In this document: positions 22,864-34,820 of the stretch, piece after piece
How the letters are laid out: the number at the start of each line of letters is the position of its first letter
How positions within the stretch are numbered: position 1 is the first letter of the stretch
Origin: Frischella perrara
Lineage (GTDB): Bacteria; Pseudomonadota; Gammaproteobacteria; Enterobacterales; Orbaceae
Direction: 5' to 3'
DNA length: 64,000 bases
Assembly (NCBI RefSeq): GCF_000807275.1
Contig: NZ_CP009056.1
Coordinates: 372,001 to 436,000 of the forward strand
The notes under the pieces: model-generated
Seen by the model: only the letters and a program-made list of their open reading frames with translations
Told to the model about the DNA's origin: nothing
Databases searched by the model: none
Program-made: the position numbers and the translations under genes

Positions 22864-25671
22864 ATGTCTGAGCCAAAACAAAATTTAGCTAATTCATCAG
22901 CTAAAACAGATAGTGAAGATTTTGTCGTTAGGGTTGAGAATACAACCCTACAGTATAAGAATGTATATGCATTAAATAACATAACCTTAAATTTTCCACC
23001 ACGTTGTATGATAGGGTTAATTGGTCCAGACGGGGTGGGTAAATCAAGTTTATTATCTCTCATTGCTGGTGCACATGTTATCCAACAAGGTAATGTTTAT
23101 GTGCTTGACGGTAATATGGCAGATAAAGCGCATCGTAATTCAGTATGTACACGTATTGCTTATATGCCACAAGGGTTAGGTAAAAACCTTTATCCTACTT
23201 TATCTGTCGAAGAGAATTTACAATTTTTTGCACGACTATTTGGTCATGATGCTCAAGAACGACGACGTCGTATCGATGAACTAACACAAAGTACCGGACT
23301 TTACCCATTCTTATCTCGTCCTGCCGGTCGTTTGTCTGGTGGGATGAAGCAAAAAGTCAGTCTATGTTCTGCTTTGATCCATGATCCAGATCTTCTTATT
23401 CTTGATGAACCAACAACCGGTGTTGATCCCCTTTCACGAGCTCAATTTTGGGAACTGATTAACAAAATCCGTAAGCAACGACCGCAAATGAGTGTAATTG
23501 TGGCCACTGCTTATATGGATGAAGCACAAAATTTTGATTGGTTAGTGGCAATGTATGCTGGAAAAATTCTTGAAACCGGTTCTCCACAACAATTATTGAG
23601 TAAGACCGGTAAAAATAATTTGGATGATGCATTCATTCAATTAATGCCAGAAAATGCTAAGCAAGGGTATCAAACGGTCGAAATTCCCCCTTTAGAAGTG
23701 GGTGAAAAGGCCGAAATAGCCATTGAAGCTAAAGGATTAACAAAACAATTTGGTAATTTCGTTGCCGTTGATCACGTCAATTTTTCTATTCAGCAAGGAG
23801 AAATTTTCGGCTTTTTAGGTTCAAATGGTTGTGGAAAATCAACAACCATGAAAATGTTAACGGGGTTACTTCCAATATCGTCAGGCGAAGCATGGTTATT
23901 TGGTAAACCTGTTGATGCCAATGATATTAATGTAAGACGACATCTAGGCTATATGTCACAGGCATTCTCTTTATATAGTGAATTGACGGTTGACCAGAAT
24001 TTAGTTTTACATGCACGATTATTTGGTATTAAAGAAGAGCTAATTCCCAAACGAGTAGAAGAACTAGTTAAACGTTTTGGGTTAGAAGAACATCGACAGA
24101 GTTTGCCTGATAGTTTACCACTTGGGGTTAAACAGCGATTGTCATTATCAGTAGCGGTGGTTCATAATCCGGAAATCCTAATTTTAGATGAACCTACTTC
24201 AGGTGTTGACCCAATAGCACGTGATGATTTTTGGCGTTTAATTATTGAGCTTTCAAGAAAAGATAAAGTTACTGTTTTCATTACCACGCATTTTATGAAT
24301 GAAGCTGCGCGTTGTGATCGCATATCACTGATGCATGCAGGTAAAGTATTGGCGAGTGATACACCAGACAATATTATTGCTTCTAAACAGGCCTCTACAC
24401 TTGAACAAGCGTTTATTCGTTATCTAGTTGAGGCTGGCGCAGATGATTCTGCTAAGCAAGTCGAAATTCAAAATGCTAATGATAAGCAAGCTGAACAACC
24501 TCAATCAAATGAAGACAATCATGATAAAAAATCAAAGATATCAGGATTTAGTCTAACTCGTATGATCGGTTGTTTATGGCGTGAAGCATTAGAATTATCC
24601 CGCGATCCATTACGTGCGGTTTTAGCTTTACTTGGTTCAGCAATTTTAATGCTAGTTATGGGGTATGGGATTACTTTAGATGTTGAAGATTTGCATTTTG
24701 CTGTACTTGACCGTGATCAAAGTGGGTTAAGTCAAAATTATGTTTTGAATTTATCCGGTTCCAAGCGCTATTTTAAAGAAGAAAAACCGTTACGCGATTA
24801 CAATGACATGGATCAACGTATGCGAAGTGGAAAAATTTCTCTTGCGATAGAAATCCCACCTAATTTTGGGCGTGATATTCAACGTGGTGATCCTGTCAAC
24901 ATTGCAGTTTGGATTGATGGTGCGATGCCATTACGAGCTGATACGATTAAAGGTTACGTTCAAGGTATGCATCTGGCATGGCTTAATGAGCAATCGCAAG
25001 AAAAATTAGGTCAAAAGATGGCTAGTTTTGCAAGCGTTGAAACTCGTTATCGATATAACCCAGATGTTAAGAGCTTACCATCAATGGTGCCCGCAGTTAT
25101 TCCGATTTTGTTGTTAATGATTCCAGCAATGTTAGCGGCTTTATCTGTTGTGCGTGAAAAAGAGATGGGGTCAATTATTAATTTATATGTAACACCCGTG
25201 ACCCGTACTGAGTTCTTAATTGGTAAACAAATACCATATATTATATTATCAATGTCGAGCTTTTTTATTTTATTGTTTATGGCATTAACAATATTTAATG
25301 TGCCAATTAAAGGTAGTGTGCTTACACTTTGTATTTCTGCATTAGCCTATTGTGTTATAGCTACCGGTATAGGGTTACTCGCTTCAACCGTCACTAGAAG
25401 CCAAATCGCAGTAATATTTCTAACATGTGTGGGTACAATGTTACCAGCGATCCAATTCTCAGGTTTACTAACGCCTGTTTCTTCTTTAGAAGGTGTTGGT
25501 CGTTATATTGGTGAAGTATTTCCTACTGCTCATCTATTGGTTATTTCTCGGGGAGTATTTAATAAAGCACTACAATTTGCTGATTTACATACGTCGATAT
25601 TCTCATTATTGATCACTATCCCAATTATTTTAGGGATGAGTATTCTTCTACTTAAAAAACAGGAAGGGTAA
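22864..25671 (+). CDS. rbbA: Ribosome-associated ATPase / ABC exporter RbbA
   Basis: This 935-residue fusion has two ATP-binding domains and an ABC-2 membrane domain. NBD1 (about residues 20-255) has Walker [10 protein letters not shown], signature LSGGMKQK and Walker [17 protein letters not shown]2 (about 285-510) has Walker [11 protein letters not shown] and Walker [14 protein letters not shown], but its signature is a degenerate LPLGVKQRL instead of LSGGQ. Residues 565-930 hold the membrane part with a large periplasmic domain and about six helices. In E. coli RbbA associates with ribosomes and stimulates elongation, yet its layout is that of an exporter. It lies between the adaptor yhiI and permease yhhJ. 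Confidence 0.93.
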   Translation: MSEPKQNLANSSAKTDSEDFVVRVENTTLQYKNVYALNNITLNFPPRCMIGLIGPDGVGKSSLLSLIAGAHVIQQGNVYVLDGNMADKAHRNSVCTRIAYMPQGLGKNLYPTLSVEENLQFFARLFGHDAQERRRRIDELTQSTGLYPFLSRPAGRLSGGMKQKVSLCSALIHDPDLLILDEPTTGVDPLSRAQFWELINKIRKQRPQMSVIVATAYMDEAQNFDWLVAMYAGKILETGSPQQLLSKTGKNNLDDAFIQLMPENAKQGYQTVEIPPLEVGEKAEIAIEAKGLTKQFGNFVAVDHVNFSIQQGEIFGFLGSNGCGKSTTMKMLTGLLPISSGEAWLFGKPVDANDINVRRHLGYMSQAFSLYSELTVDQNLVLHARLFGIKEELIPKRVEELVKRFGLEEHRQSLPDSLPLGVKQRLSLSVAVVHNPEILILDEPTSGVDPIARDDFWRLIIELSRKDKVTVFITTHFMNEAARCDRISLMHAGKVLASDTPDNIIASKQASTLEQAFIRYLVEAGADDSAKQVEIQNANDKQAEQPQSNEDNHDKKSKISGFSLTRMIGCLWREALELSRDPLRAVLALLGSAILMLVMGYGITLDVEDLHFAVLDRDQSGLSQNYVLNLSGSKRYFKEEKPLRDYNDMDQRMRSGKISLAIEIPPNFGRDIQRGDPVNIAVWIDGAMPLRADTIKGYVQGMHLAWLNEQSQEKLGQKMASFASVETRYRYNPDVKSLPSMVPAVIPILLLMIPAMLAALSVVREKEMGSIINLYVTPVTRTEFLIGKQIPYIILSMSSFFILLFMALTIFNVPIKGSVLTLCISALAYCVIATGIGLLASTVTRSQIAVIFLTCVGTMLPAIQFSGLLTPVSSLEGVGRYIGEVFPTAHLLVISRGVFNKALQFADLHTSIFSLLITIPIILGMSILLLKKQEG

Positions 25672-25676
25672 CGAGT

Positions 25677-26807
25677 ATGCAGAGCTTTATTAATATTTTT
25701 AGATTAGGTGTTAAGGAGTTATGGGGATTATTACGTGATCCAATCATGTTAATTCTTATCGCGTATTGTTTTACTATTGATATTTATTCAGCCGCTACAG
25801 CAACTTCTGATTCCCTAAATCGTGCGACAATAGCAGTTGTAGATGAAGATGATTCACAACTTTCCCAGCAAATTATTTCTGCATTTTATCCCCCGATGTT
25901 TATAAAACCAGCCAAGGTCTATTCAATGGATGAAGTAGATGCAGGAATGGATACGGGTAACTATACTTTTTCACTTAATATTCCGCCAAATTTTCAAAGA
26001 GATGTGCTTAACAACATGCGTCCAGAAATTCAGCTAAATGTTGATGCCACCCGTATGGGACAAGCATTTGTTGGGAATGGCTACATTACGCAAATGATTA
26101 ATGATGAGGTTAATCAATTTGTTAATCGTTATCGAGCAAATACTTCATTACCAGTTAATATTCAAGTAAGAGCAATGTTTAACCCAAATCTAACTCGTTC
26201 TTGGTTTGGTTCAGTAATGGAAATAATAAATATTGTGACGACTTTATCAATTATTTTAACGGGTGCGGCATTAATGCGTGAACGTGAGCATGGTACGATT
26301 GATCATTTATTATCAATGCCAGTGACACCATTTGAGATCATGATGTCCAAAATCTGGTCAATGGGATTAGTCGTACTGGTATCAACTTGGGGAGCATTAC
26401 TATTAGTTGTACAACTGTGGTTGGGCGTACCTATTGCCGGTTCAGTGACGTTATTCCTAATTGGTGCAGCGTTACATTTATTTGTAACTACTTCTTTAGG
26501 TATTTTGCTTGCAACAATCGCGCGTTCAACCGCACAGTTTGCGATGTTATTGATTCTCATATTACTGCCTTTACAAATGTTATCCGGTGGATCGACACCG
26601 CGTGAAAGTATGCCAGAAATTGTGCAACAAATTATGATGTTCGCACCAACTACCCATTTTGTTGAATTAGGACAAGCGATTTTGTATCGTGGTGCTGGAT
26701 TGAATGTGGTATGGGTTCCTTATGTTTGGCTTTTGGGAATTGGTGTTGTCTTCTTTACTTTTTCATTAATGAGATTCAGAAAATCAATTGCGAGTATGGG
26801 ATCATAA
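25677..26807 (+). CDS. yhhJ: ABC-2 type permease YhhJ
   Basis: The 376-residue membrane subunit has one N-terminal helix (about 18-38), a large periplasmic domain (40-170) and five C-terminal helices containing the ABC-2 signature MREREHGTIDHLLSMPVTP. It starts five bases after the rbbA stop, so the two are co-translated. It probably pairs with RbbA and YhiI in a tripartite exporter with unknown substrate. The length matches E. coli YhhJ (about 375). Confidence 0.92.
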   Translation: MQSFINIFRLGVKELWGLLRDPIMLILIAYCFTIDIYSAATATSDSLNRATIAVVDEDDSQLSQQIISAFYPPMFIKPAKVYSMDEVDAGMDTGNYTFSLNIPPNFQRDVLNNMRPEIQLNVDATRMGQAFVGNGYITQMINDEVNQFVNRYRANTSLPVNIQVRAMFNPNLTRSWFGSVMEIINIVTTLSIILTGAALMREREHGTIDHLLSMPVTPFEIMMSKIWSMGLVVLVSTWGALLLVVQLWLGVPIAGSVTLFLIGAALHLFVTTSLGILLATIARSTAQFAMLLILILLPLQMLSGGSTPRESMPEIVQQIMMFAPTTHFVELGQAILYRGAGLNVVWVPYVWLLGIGVVFFTFSLMRFRKSIASMGS

Positions 26808-26889
26808 GCAATGTTATGAAGCCATGATATATCTTATTATTTGTTACATATAGATAGTAAGATGTTATATTCTTGATTGTATGACTTTA

Positions 26890-26920
26890 TAGGGTTATAG
26901 CTATTATGGTTATAACCCTA
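26890..26920 (+). terminator. Hairpin after yhhJ
   Basis: TAGGGTTATA pairs with TATAACCCTA (10 bp, loop 11 bases) 83 bases after the yhhJ stop. The T tract after it is weak (AATAGTTCTT). It is the only candidate for ending the yhiI-rbbA-yhhJ transcript. Confidence 0.5.
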
Positions 26921-27328
26921 AATAGTTCTTAAAATAAAATTAATCTAATTAATAATATTAAAACGATTTTGTCGATAACGATTTAATCGTCTTAGTCATC
27001 AATTTTGATATTCACAAATATTGCGAAATTAACAGTTAGAATACTAAAAATAATTTCGACTGTATCTAAACAAACTTTACAATCAGTAACCAAATATTAA
27101 TCACATTAAAATAATTCAATACCAAATTCCTCTTATATGATTTGTTTTACAAATAGCCGATGGAAGCAAATGATTTTTTATTAATAGCTACTATAGTCTA
27201 GCGATTCAATTTATCCCTTTGTTTACAGGGAATAATAGAAACTAATTAAAGGATTTTTGATTAAAGAGATGTGGCTTTTTATTGTTAATATACTGTGCGT
27301 ATAGTAAAGATTACTGACCTGTAACATA

Positions 27329-27366
27329 TTAATACCATCCATACAGATTGTGTGGGATGGTATTAA
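27329..27366 (-). terminator. Hairpin after uspA
   Basis: TTAATACCATCC and GGATGGTATTAA form a perfect 12-bp stem, extendable inward by a further imperfect stem. It lies 25 bases beyond the uspA stop. A U tail is missing, so it may stabilise the 3' end rather than terminate alone. Confidence 0.6.
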
Positions 27367-27391
27367 TGGTAGAAATAATTTAACAATGCTA

Positions 27392-27853
27392 TTAATTAAC
27401 TTCAACAGCTTTTTCTTCGGTTATGACTTCATCTTTTAGTGGCACAATTAATGTATCAACATGAGTATTATTAATTAATTGGCGAGCTGACGACATGAGC
27501 TTACTCCAGAAATCTTGATGATGTCCACAAACAACAAGATCTGCACCAAACTCACGAATAGCTTCGATAAGTACTTGACCAAATTCACCACTTCCAGAAA
27601 GAGTATGAGTTATTGGATATCCAGCGTTACTCGCGAGTTTATTCAGAATAATATGGGCATCTTCAGTTATGCGATCTTTCATATCATTCATATTGATATC
27701 AACAAGACCAGTATATAGATCAGAGTAATTGATACCAACGTGAATTAATGAGATCTGCGCATTGTAAGGTCTTGCCATTGATACTGCTTTTTCCACCAAA
27801 ATATCACTTTCAGGTGAAAGATCAACTGCCACTAAAATATGCTTATAAGCCAT
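27392..27853 (-). CDS. uspA: Universal stress protein A
   Basis: This 153-residue cytoplasmic protein closely matches E. coli UspA ([61 protein letters not shown]). UspA is induced by growth arrest and many stresses. UspA of the E. coli type lacks the ATP-binding G-2x-G-9x-G-S/T motif, as here. An AGAGGAATG-like Shine-Dalgarno precedes the ATG. It lies 61 bases downstream of pitA on the same strand; pitA and uspA are also near neighbours in E. coli. Confidence 0.95.
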   Translation of the reverse strand: MAYKHILVAVDLSPESDILVEKAVSMARPYNAQISLIHVGINYSDLYTGLVDINMNDMKDRITEDAHIILNKLASNAGYPITHTLSGSGEFGQVLIEAIREFGADLVVCGHHQDFWSKLMSSARQLINNTHVDTLIVPLKDEVITEEKAVEVN

Positions 27854-27914
27854 AACTCATTCCTCTTTTTAACTTGCTAAAAATTAAAAATAACTTTATC
27901 TATTACTTTTACTA

Positions 27915-29417
27915 CTAAATTAACATTTGAGCAAGCCAAAAAATTACAGCTGACAGTATAATTGATATAGGTAAAGTGAGTATCCATGTAAGTGCAATGC
28001 TCTTCATCGTTTTACTTTGAACACCTCCACCATCAACAATCATTGTACCTGCCACAGAAGAAGATAGTACCTGAGTCGTTGATACTGGCATACCTGTGAA
28101 ACTTGCTATTCCAATTGAGAATGCTGTGGTCACTTGTGCACAAACTCCTTGCGCATAAGTCATGCCTTTTTTACCAATTTTCTCGCCTATGGTAATTGCG
28201 ACACGACGCCAACCTATCATTGTTCCCACTGCAAGGGCAGACGCTACAGCGATAATAATCCAAATAGGTGCATACTCGACAGTAACCAGTAGATCATTTT
28301 TTAATGCAGTCAAGTAAGCTCTATCCTGTTTAGAAATGTCTGTTTGTTTAGCAATATGATTCACAGTATCTGATAAACAAATTAAAATACGTCTGGTTTG
28401 CGCACGTTGTTCAACACTTAATGTTTCATAATCGGAAAGATTATTAAATAAAGATTTGGCAATATTGAGCGTAGTGAATGAATTTGAATAGTCACAATGG
28501 TATTGGGTTAAATCAGTAACATTGCTATCGCTATTTAAAGTTGTTTGTTTACCAATCACTACATTAAGATCATGTTGGTGAGCGATAAAGTATTCTTCAA
28601 TATTGTGAATAGCATTACGAGTATTGGCAATATCGTAAGTTGAGGCATTCATATTAACAATAAAACCAGCCGGAGCTATACCTATTAAGACGAGCATTAA
28701 TAAGCCAATCCCTTTTTGACCATCATTCGCCCCATGAGAGAAACTTACCCCAGCAGCCGAAATGATAAGCATAATACGTATCCAAAATGGTGGTTTTTTC
28801 TTACCATATAGCTTTTCGCGTTGTTCAGGCGTCATAAAAATACGTTCTCTTTTTTTGCCACTTTTCTTTTTAACCCACATTTTTCTTAGCGCAAAAATCA
28901 TTAAACCTGCAAGTAATAATCCTATTATTGGGGAGATAATCAATGAAAGTAAGATAGATATCATTTTAGGAATATTAAGCGCTTCAATAACAGAGGTATT
29001 TGTAAGAAATGCATTAGCAAGAGCTACTCCAATAATTGAACCAATCAATGTATGAGAGCTTGAAGCCGGAATTCCTAAATACCAAGTCCCTAAGTTCCAA
29101 ATAATTGCTGCAAACAAGATGGAAAATACCATTGCTAAGCCATGATAAGAACTGACATTGAGCAGGAGATCAGTGGGTAATAAATGTACGATGGCATAAG
29201 CAACACTTAATCCACCGAGTAAAACGCCAAAAAAATTAAAAATACTAGCCATCAATACTGCGAGTCTTTCTTTTAGCGCTTTAGTATAGATAACAGTAGC
29301 CACTGCATTGGCGGTGTCATGAAACCCATTAATTGCTTCATAAAATAAAACAAACAATAGGGCAATTGCTAATAGCATAAGTGTCGAAATATCTAAATCA
29401 GAAAATAGATGGAACAT
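27915..29417 (-). CDS. pitA: Low-affinity inorganic phosphate transporter PitA
   Basis: The 500 residues match PitA (499 in E. coli). Two inverted repeats of the PiT family are visible: [15 protein letters not shown] near residue 31 and [15 protein letters not shown] near 227. About ten helices flank a soluble central part of roughly residues 255-385. The protein moves metal-phosphate complexes with protons. A conserved ATG and an AGCCGATATG-type upstream stretch set the start. It may be co-transcribed with uspA downstream. Confidence 0.94.
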   Translation of the reverse strand: MFHLFSDLDISTLMLLAIALLFVLFYEAINGFHDTANAVATVIYTKALKERLAVLMASIFNFFGVLLGGLSVAYAIVHLLPTDLLLNVSSYHGLAMVFSILFAAIIWNLGTWYLGIPASSSHTLIGSIIGVALANAFLTNTSVIEALNIPKMISILLSLIISPIIGLLLAGLMIFALRKMWVKKKSGKKRERIFMTPEQREKLYGKKKPPFWIRIMLIISAAGVSFSHGANDGQKGIGLLMLVLIGIAPAGFIVNMNASTYDIANTRNAIHNIEEYFIAHQHDLNVVIGKQTTLNSDSNVTDLTQYHCDYSNSFTTLNIAKSLFNNLSDYETLSVEQRAQTRRILICLSDTVNHIAKQTDISKQDRAYLTALKNDLLVTVEYAPIWIIIAVASALAVGTMIGWRRVAITIGEKIGKKGMTYAQGVCAQVTTAFSIGIASFTGMPVSTTQVLSSSVAGTMIVDGGGVQSKTMKSIALTWILTLPISIILSAVIFWLAQMLI

Positions 29418-29709
29418 ATCGGCTCTTCATTTAGTAAAATTAAACGGCGTTATTATCCTAAAGAATATTAAATGAGCAAAGCAATTTTTATTAATTTATA
29501 AATAAATCATTGAAAAGGTAGTTATATAAGCAAAAAATGTGCATGAAATATCAAATTATGTAAAATTAAAGATTAAACATTAGAATAAAATCCGATAGTT
29601 GTTTTATTTTATGTTCCCTATTTTTGCAAGAAGCAATACTAATAATCCAATATAGAAAATCATCATTGCTTTAAAACTTGACACAAAAATTGATTTAAAT
29701 TATTCAATC

Positions 29710-30681
29710 TTAATCTCGGCGTTTAGCATAATGAGCAGCAAGTAAAGCACAGACCATTAATTGTATTTGGTGAAAAATCATCAAGGGTAAAACCATTATT
29801 CCCGTCACTGAGATAGGAAAAATGATACTGGCCATAGGAATACCACTGGCAAGACTCTTCTTAGAGCCACAAAATACAATGGTAATCTCATCTTGTTTAT
29901 TAAAACCGAGTAGTCTGGCACTATAGGTTGTAATCAACAATACAATAGTTAGTAGTAATAAGGAAAAGAAAATAATGGTTATAAATGAGATTAAATCAAT
30001 TTGTTGCCATATTCCATTAATAACAGCACTGCTGAACGCGACATAAACGACCAGTAAAATTGATAGCCGATCAGTTTGATTGATTACTTTACGATATTTG
30101 TCGATCCATTTGCCAATTAATGGTCTAGATAAATGACCAATCACAAAAGGTAACATCAGTTTTATCATAATTGAATAAATAGCATCACTAATATCTAATG
30201 CTCCATTAGATTGCGTATGCATAAAAATTCCAATTAATATAGGCGTAACAAATACACCTAATAATGTCGAGGCTGATGCGCTACAGATTGCTGCGGCAAT
30301 GTTACCTCTAGCAATAGAGGTAAAAGCTATTGCTGATTGTACTGTGGCGGGTAAAGTGCATAAATAGATAAAACCCAAATACAGATCATTAGATAACAAA
30401 GTTGGGACAAAAATTTGTAATGTGCTCCCAAGTATTGGAAAAACGATAAATGTGGTAACAAATATAACTAAATGAAGTTTCCAATTCTTAATGCCATCTA
30501 TAATTGCATTAAAAGATAATTTAGCACCATGCATGAAGAAAAGTAGGGCAATTGCGATTGTAGTTAGGGTTTCAAAAAAGCGTTTGGTGTCACCTTCACA
30601 AGGCAAAATTGTCGCAGTGATAACAACGATAATAAGTGTGAGTAGAAAAGGGTCGATTTTTAATAATTTAATTATATTCAT
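29710..30681 (-). CDS. yfeH: SBF-like (bile acid:sodium symporter family) transporter YfeH
   Basis: This 323-residue integral membrane protein has about nine to ten helices. Family motifs are LLFFMHGAKLS, LCTLPATVQSAIAFTS, ARGNIAAAICSASASTLLG, CGSKKSLASGIPMA and MIFHQIQLMVCA. They match the YfeH subgroup (SBF-like, related to plant RCH1). The substrate is not known; members have been linked to cation homeostasis. It is a single gene that follows the rpoD terminator. Confidence 0.9.
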   Translation of the reverse strand: MNIIKLLKIDPFLLTLIIVVITATILPCEGDTKRFFETLTTIAIALLFFMHGAKLSFNAIIDGIKNWKLHLVIFVTTFIVFPILGSTLQIFVPTLLSNDLYLGFIYLCTLPATVQSAIAFTSIARGNIAAAICSASASTLLGVFVTPILIGIFMHTQSNGALDISDAIYSIMIKLMLPFVIGHLSRPLIGKWIDKYRKVINQTDRLSILLVVYVAFSSAVINGIWQQIDLISFITIIFFSLLLLTIVLLITTYSARLLGFNKQDEITIVFCGSKKSLASGIPMASIIFPISVTGIMVLPLMIFHQIQLMVCALLAAHYAKRRD

Positions 30682-30794
30682 TGATATTGGTTGGGCAATA
30701 ATCAGGAAAGTAAAAGGTGTAATTAGTATATACCAGTTGTATTATAAATTGTATATATGCTTGATATTGCATAAATAAACAATATTTAGAGGAT

Positions 30795-30828
30795 AAAAAA
30801 AACCGCTACCTAAATGATTAGATAGCGG
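30795..30828 (-). terminator. Intrinsic terminator of the rpsU-dnaG-rpoD operon
   Basis: On the minus strand CCGCTATCTAA pairs with TTAGGTAGCGG around a short loop, followed by eight U residues. It lies about 30 bases after the rpoD stop and ends the macromolecular synthesis operon. Confidence 0.93.
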
Positions 30829-30859
30829 AATGATATGAGAAGATAAAATTGATAGATAT

Positions 30860-32695
30860 TTATTCGTCTAAGAAGCTACGTAATACATCAGAACGACTAG
30901 GATGACGTAATTTACGTAATGCCTTTGCCTCAATCTGACGAATACGTTCTCGAGTTACATCGAATTGTTTACCCACTTCTTCCAGTGTATGGTCAGTATT
31001 CATATCAATACCAAAGCGCATTCTTAACACTTTTGCTTCTCGTGGCGTTAAACCTTCTAATATATCACGAGTAGCTGCGCGTAAACTTTCTGATGTAGCT
31101 GCATCAAGTGGTTGCTCCATTGCTGTATCTTCAATAAAATCACCAAGATGTGAATCTTCATCATCACCAACTGGCGTTTCCATAGAGATCGGCTCTTTAG
31201 CAATTTTTAACACCTTACGAATCTTATCCTCAGGCATTTGCATTTTTTCTGACAACTCTTCCGGTGTTGGTTCACGTCCAATCTCTTGTAAAATTTGACG
31301 TGAAATACGATTGAGTTTATTGATTGTTTCAATCATATGTACAGGAATACGAATTGTCCTTGCCTGATCAGCAATTGAACGCGTAATTGCCTGACGAATC
31401 CACCAAGTTGCATAAGTCGAGAATTTGTACCCACGACGATATTCAAATTTATCAACAGCCTTCATCAAACCGATGTTACCTTCCTGTATAAGGTCTAGGA
31501 ATTGTAAACCACGGTTAGTGTATTTTTTTGCAATTGAGATAACGAGACGTAAATTTGCTTCAACCATCTCTTTCTTAGCACGTCTAGCTTTTGCTTCACC
31601 AATCGACATTCGACGATTGATATCTTTTATTTGTTCAATAGATAGATCGGTTTCAATTTCGATTTTTTGTAGCTGTTCTGTTTCCTTAGCAATCTGGCTT
31701 TCAAACTCTTTGAGTTTTTCACCATATGCATGTTTGGATTTGGTCGCTTTTTCAAACCAACTCATATTATTTTCGTTTCCGATGAAATAACTCATGAATT
31801 GTTTTTTAGGCATTTTGCATTGTTCAATGCAAATTTTCATAATCAAATGTTCATGAGATCTCACGCGATCCATCATTTGACGCATATTATTAACCAGAAT
31901 TTCAAACTGCTTACCGACTAGGCGGAATTGCTTAAAGATTTCTGATAAATTTTCAATCTCCTGACGAGCTTTTTTGTTTGCACGACCATACTTTTTAATC
32001 GCTTCTGACGTTATTTCATGTTGCGTCTTAAGTGCTAAGAATTTTTCGCGAGCAACTTCAGGATCGATCGATGAATCATCATCTGTAGATTCTGTTTCTT
32101 CGTCGTCATCCACTTCATCATCAAGATCAATATCTGCATCATGACTAACTAAATCTTCTGGTAAATCATCCATACCTTCTTGAGCATTTGGATCGACAAA
32201 GCCAGTAATTAAATCTGATAAACGAACTGTTCCTTGCTCAACTAAATTATATTGTTCAAGAAGATAAGTAATTGCTTCAGGATATTCTGAAACAGAAGTT
32301 TGCACTTGGTTGATACCATCTTCTATACGTTTAGCAATATCAATTTCGCCTTCACGTGTTAACAGCTCTACCGCCCCCATTTCACGCATATACATGCGCA
32401 CAGGATCAGTTGTTCGCCCAATTTCTGATTCAACATTAGATAATACTAAAGCTGTGGCTGCTTCAACGGCTTCTTCATCGGGAACATTATCTGATAATAG
32501 CATTTCATCAGAATCAGGTGCTTCTTCAAGAACCTGAATCCCCATATCATTGATCATTTGAATAATATCTTCGATCTGATCTGAATCGATAATTTCTTCA
32601 GGTAAATGATCATTCAGATCCGCGTAGGTTAAATAGCCAAGCTCTTTACCTCGTATGATCAGATGTTTGAGTTGTGATTGAGAGTTTTGCTCCAT
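30860..32695 (-). CDS. rpoD: RNA polymerase primary sigma factor (sigma 70)
   Basis: The 611 residues match E. coli RpoD (613). Visible pieces in order are region 1.1 (residues 1-80, acidic), region 1.2 ([20 protein letters not shown], cited by its ends), the long non-conserved acidic insertion (about 165-380), regions 2.1-2.4 ([41 protein letters not shown]), region 3, and region 4.2 with the -35 recognition helix [20 protein letters not shown]. It is the last gene of rpsU-dnaG-rpoD. The 312-bp gap before it allows an internal promoter, as in E. coli. Confidence 0.97.
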   Translation of the reverse strand: MEQNSQSQLKHLIIRGKELGYLTYADLNDHLPEEIIDSDQIEDIIQMINDMGIQVLEEAPDSDEMLLSDNVPDEEAVEAATALVLSNVESEIGRTTDPVRMYMREMGAVELLTREGEIDIAKRIEDGINQVQTSVSEYPEAITYLLEQYNLVEQGTVRLSDLITGFVDPNAQEGMDDLPEDLVSHDADIDLDDEVDDDEETESTDDDSSIDPEVAREKFLALKTQHEITSEAIKKYGRANKKARQEIENLSEIFKQFRLVGKQFEILVNNMRQMMDRVRSHEHLIMKICIEQCKMPKKQFMSYFIGNENNMSWFEKATKSKHAYGEKLKEFESQIAKETEQLQKIEIETDLSIEQIKDINRRMSIGEAKARRAKKEMVEANLRLVISIAKKYTNRGLQFLDLIQEGNIGLMKAVDKFEYRRGYKFSTYATWWIRQAITRSIADQARTIRIPVHMIETINKLNRISRQILQEIGREPTPEELSEKMQMPEDKIRKVLKIAKEPISMETPVGDDEDSHLGDFIEDTAMEQPLDAATSESLRAATRDILEGLTPREAKVLRMRFGIDMNTDHTLEEVGKQFDVTRERIRQIEAKALRKLRHPSRSDVLRSFLDE

Positions 32696-33007
32696 ATCAA
32701 GATATCCACATTTTGTTGTTTAGTGATAGGGTAAAAATTATTACCCAGACTAAGTATTTTCCAGATATCACATATAGCATTGAATTGAGCACTATAAATA
32801 TAGTGAGGGCAAATCATTCAGGTTGCCTAGAATATAATCAATGTTATTAAAGTGATAATCAACGAAAATATTGCATCAAGTTATTACTTAAAAAAAATCA
32901 ATAGGCTATAATTAAAAAATCATAATGTTATAGTTTACCCAAAATTCAATTTTGATATTGGGTATCTTTCATCGTATTCAGCAATTAAGCTGCTGTTTTA
33001 TATATAT
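32696..33007. other. Intergenic region dnaG-rpoD (312 bp)
   Basis: A hairpin just after dnaG, TACCCAA (32936-32942) with TTGGGTA (32958-32964), may terminate or process the dnaG mRNA; in E. coli an RNase E site separates these cistrons. The rest is the rpoD leader, where an internal promoter is expected but not confidently located. Confidence 0.45.
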
Positions 33008-34792
33008 TTAGTCTTTTTTTGATAAAACAAGTATTAATGTTGCTAATTCTTTTTTTTCTGCTTCGGTTAGTTTAAATACTCTATCTTTTGCGATTAATTC
33101 GTCTCTTTTTTGGCACAATATATTATCATACAACTCTTTTAAAGTATGAGAAAAAATCATGTTTAATTCTTCATCTGGGTATTTATGTTCCCAAGTTGAT
33201 AATATCGTTAATTGTTTATAAACAGGCGTATCTGCATATTTAGCCAAAATTTGCGCTGTATTGATATTTGTATAATGGTGGCAAAGATCCAATAATTCAA
33301 GGAACAATTCAATACCTGCTAATTTTACATTTCTTAATGCGTTAACATCGCTGACTAATTTTGCAAGTTCAGGATTTTGAACTAATAATCCGATCAAAAT
33401 TCGCATGGTTGTTAATTTCATCTGAATAACAGGTGACTTATTCACTGTCATTTCAGCTTTGTTGGTATCAGTATGTTGTTCTAGTAATTTGTCAATTTGA
33501 CTGACATCAAGAAAGCCAAGATAGTCTCCTAACTGTTGTTTAAGATTGAGACTAAATGATTGTGCTTTGATTTGAGCAATGAGAGGAAGCGCTAGCGAAC
33601 TCAATTTTGCTCGACCCTCAGATGTTTTAAGATCGACTTGTTTTATTAATTCCTCAAATAGAAACTTTGATAAAGCCATGCCCTGAGTTATGCGAAGTTC
33701 GAATCCCGTTTTTCCTTCTTTGCGAATTAACGTATCGGGATCTTCTCCTTCAGGTAGAAAAACAAATTTAATTTGTTTACCATCAAGTAACGTTGGTAAT
33801 AATACAATTAAAGCTCGCCATGCTGCACGACGCCCAGCCTCATCACCGTCAAAGCAAAAGATGACGTTATCTGTTGCTCTAAATAATAATTTAATATGTT
33901 CTTCAGTAGTCGCAGTCCCTAATGCTGCAACTGCATAATTAATACCAAATTGGGCAACGGAAACAACATCCATATATCCTTCCACAACTAAGAGTTGTTG
34001 AGGATTACGGTTTATTTGGAGTGCTTCATAAAGGCCGTATAGTTGATAACCTTTATGAAATATTGAGGTTTCTGGGGAATTTATATATTTTGCATTTTCT
34101 TTGCTATTAATTGTTCGACCGCCAAATGCGATGATATTACCTTGTCGATCACGAATTGGAAACATGATGCGATTACGAAATCTATCGTATTGTCGACCAT
34201 TATCATTGGTTACTTGCATGCCAGCTTGATCATATAATTTACGTTCTTGATCATTTTTTAAAATTTCATTCGATGTTTTGTTCCAATCATCAGGAGCGTA
34301 ACCAATCCTGTAATGCTCAATAACTTGTGCATCTAAGCCACGTTGTTGAAGATAATCTTTAGCTTTTTGTGCAGAAGATTCATTGAGTTGTATTTGATAG
34401 AAATTTGCTAAGCGTTCCATCAATTGATAAAGGTCACGTCGGGTATTTTGACCACTTATTTGTGTTTTATTGCTGTGTTGATTGGGTGATTTATCTACGT
34501 AGGGAACTGTAATGCCTTGTAAAGTCGCTAATTCTTCAATGGCCTCTGGAAATGAGAGACGATCGTATTGCATAATAAAATCAATGGTATAGCCACCGGC
34601 ACCACAACCAAAACAATAATAAATTTGTTTTTTTTCGCTTACCGAGAAGGAGGGAGTCTTTTCATTATGAAACGGACAATTTCCCCAATAATCTTTTCCT
34701 TTTTTTTTGATTTTAATCCGAGCACTAATTACATCAACGATGTTAGTACGCGCAACAAGATCAACAATAAAGTCCTGAGGAATATGTTTCAT
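33008..34792 (-). CDS. dnaG: DNA primase
   Basis: DnaG makes RNA primers at the replication fork. The 594 residues match the family. The N-terminal CHC2-type zinc-binding domain shows CPFHNEKTPSFSV and YYCFGCGAGG. The TOPRIM core follows with VVEGYMDVVS and the acidic FCFDGDEAGRRAAW. The C-terminal domain (about 450-594) that binds DnaB is present but diverged, as usual. It is the second gene of the rpsU-dnaG-rpoD operon, and a hairpin in the rpsU-dnaG spacer likely reduces its transcription. Confidence 0.97.
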   Translation of the reverse strand: MKHIPQDFIVDLVARTNIVDVISARIKIKKKGKDYWGNCPFHNEKTPSFSVSEKKQIYYCFGCGAGGYTIDFIMQYDRLSFPEAIEELATLQGITVPYVDKSPNQHSNKTQISGQNTRRDLYQLMERLANFYQIQLNESSAQKAKDYLQQRGLDAQVIEHYRIGYAPDDWNKTSNEILKNDQERKLYDQAGMQVTNDNGRQYDRFRNRIMFPIRDRQGNIIAFGGRTINSKENAKYINSPETSIFHKGYQLYGLYEALQINRNPQQLLVVEGYMDVVSVAQFGINYAVAALGTATTEEHIKLLFRATDNVIFCFDGDEAGRRAAWRALIVLLPTLLDGKQIKFVFLPEGEDPDTLIRKEGKTGFELRITQGMALSKFLFEELIKQVDLKTSEGRAKLSSLALPLIAQIKAQSFSLNLKQQLGDYLGFLDVSQIDKLLEQHTDTNKAEMTVNKSPVIQMKLTTMRILIGLLVQNPELAKLVSDVNALRNVKLAGIELFLELLDLCHHYTNINTAQILAKYADTPVYKQLTILSTWEHKYPDEELNMIFSHTLKELYDNILCQKRDELIAKDRVFKLTEAEKKELATLILVLSKKD

Positions 34793-34820
34793 AATTTGGG
34801 CGACCCACTAAAGACAACAA

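Larger units (their letters stand above)
26808..27391. other. Intergenic region yhhJ-uspA (584 bp)
   Basis: This spacer holds the yhhJ 3' hairpin (26890-26920) and the uspA 3' hairpin (27329-27366), listed separately. Between them is AT-rich sequence with a weak TCCCT/AGGGA hairpin near 27215. I see no gene, tRNA or promoter-terminator pair typical of a small RNA. Confidence 0.5.
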
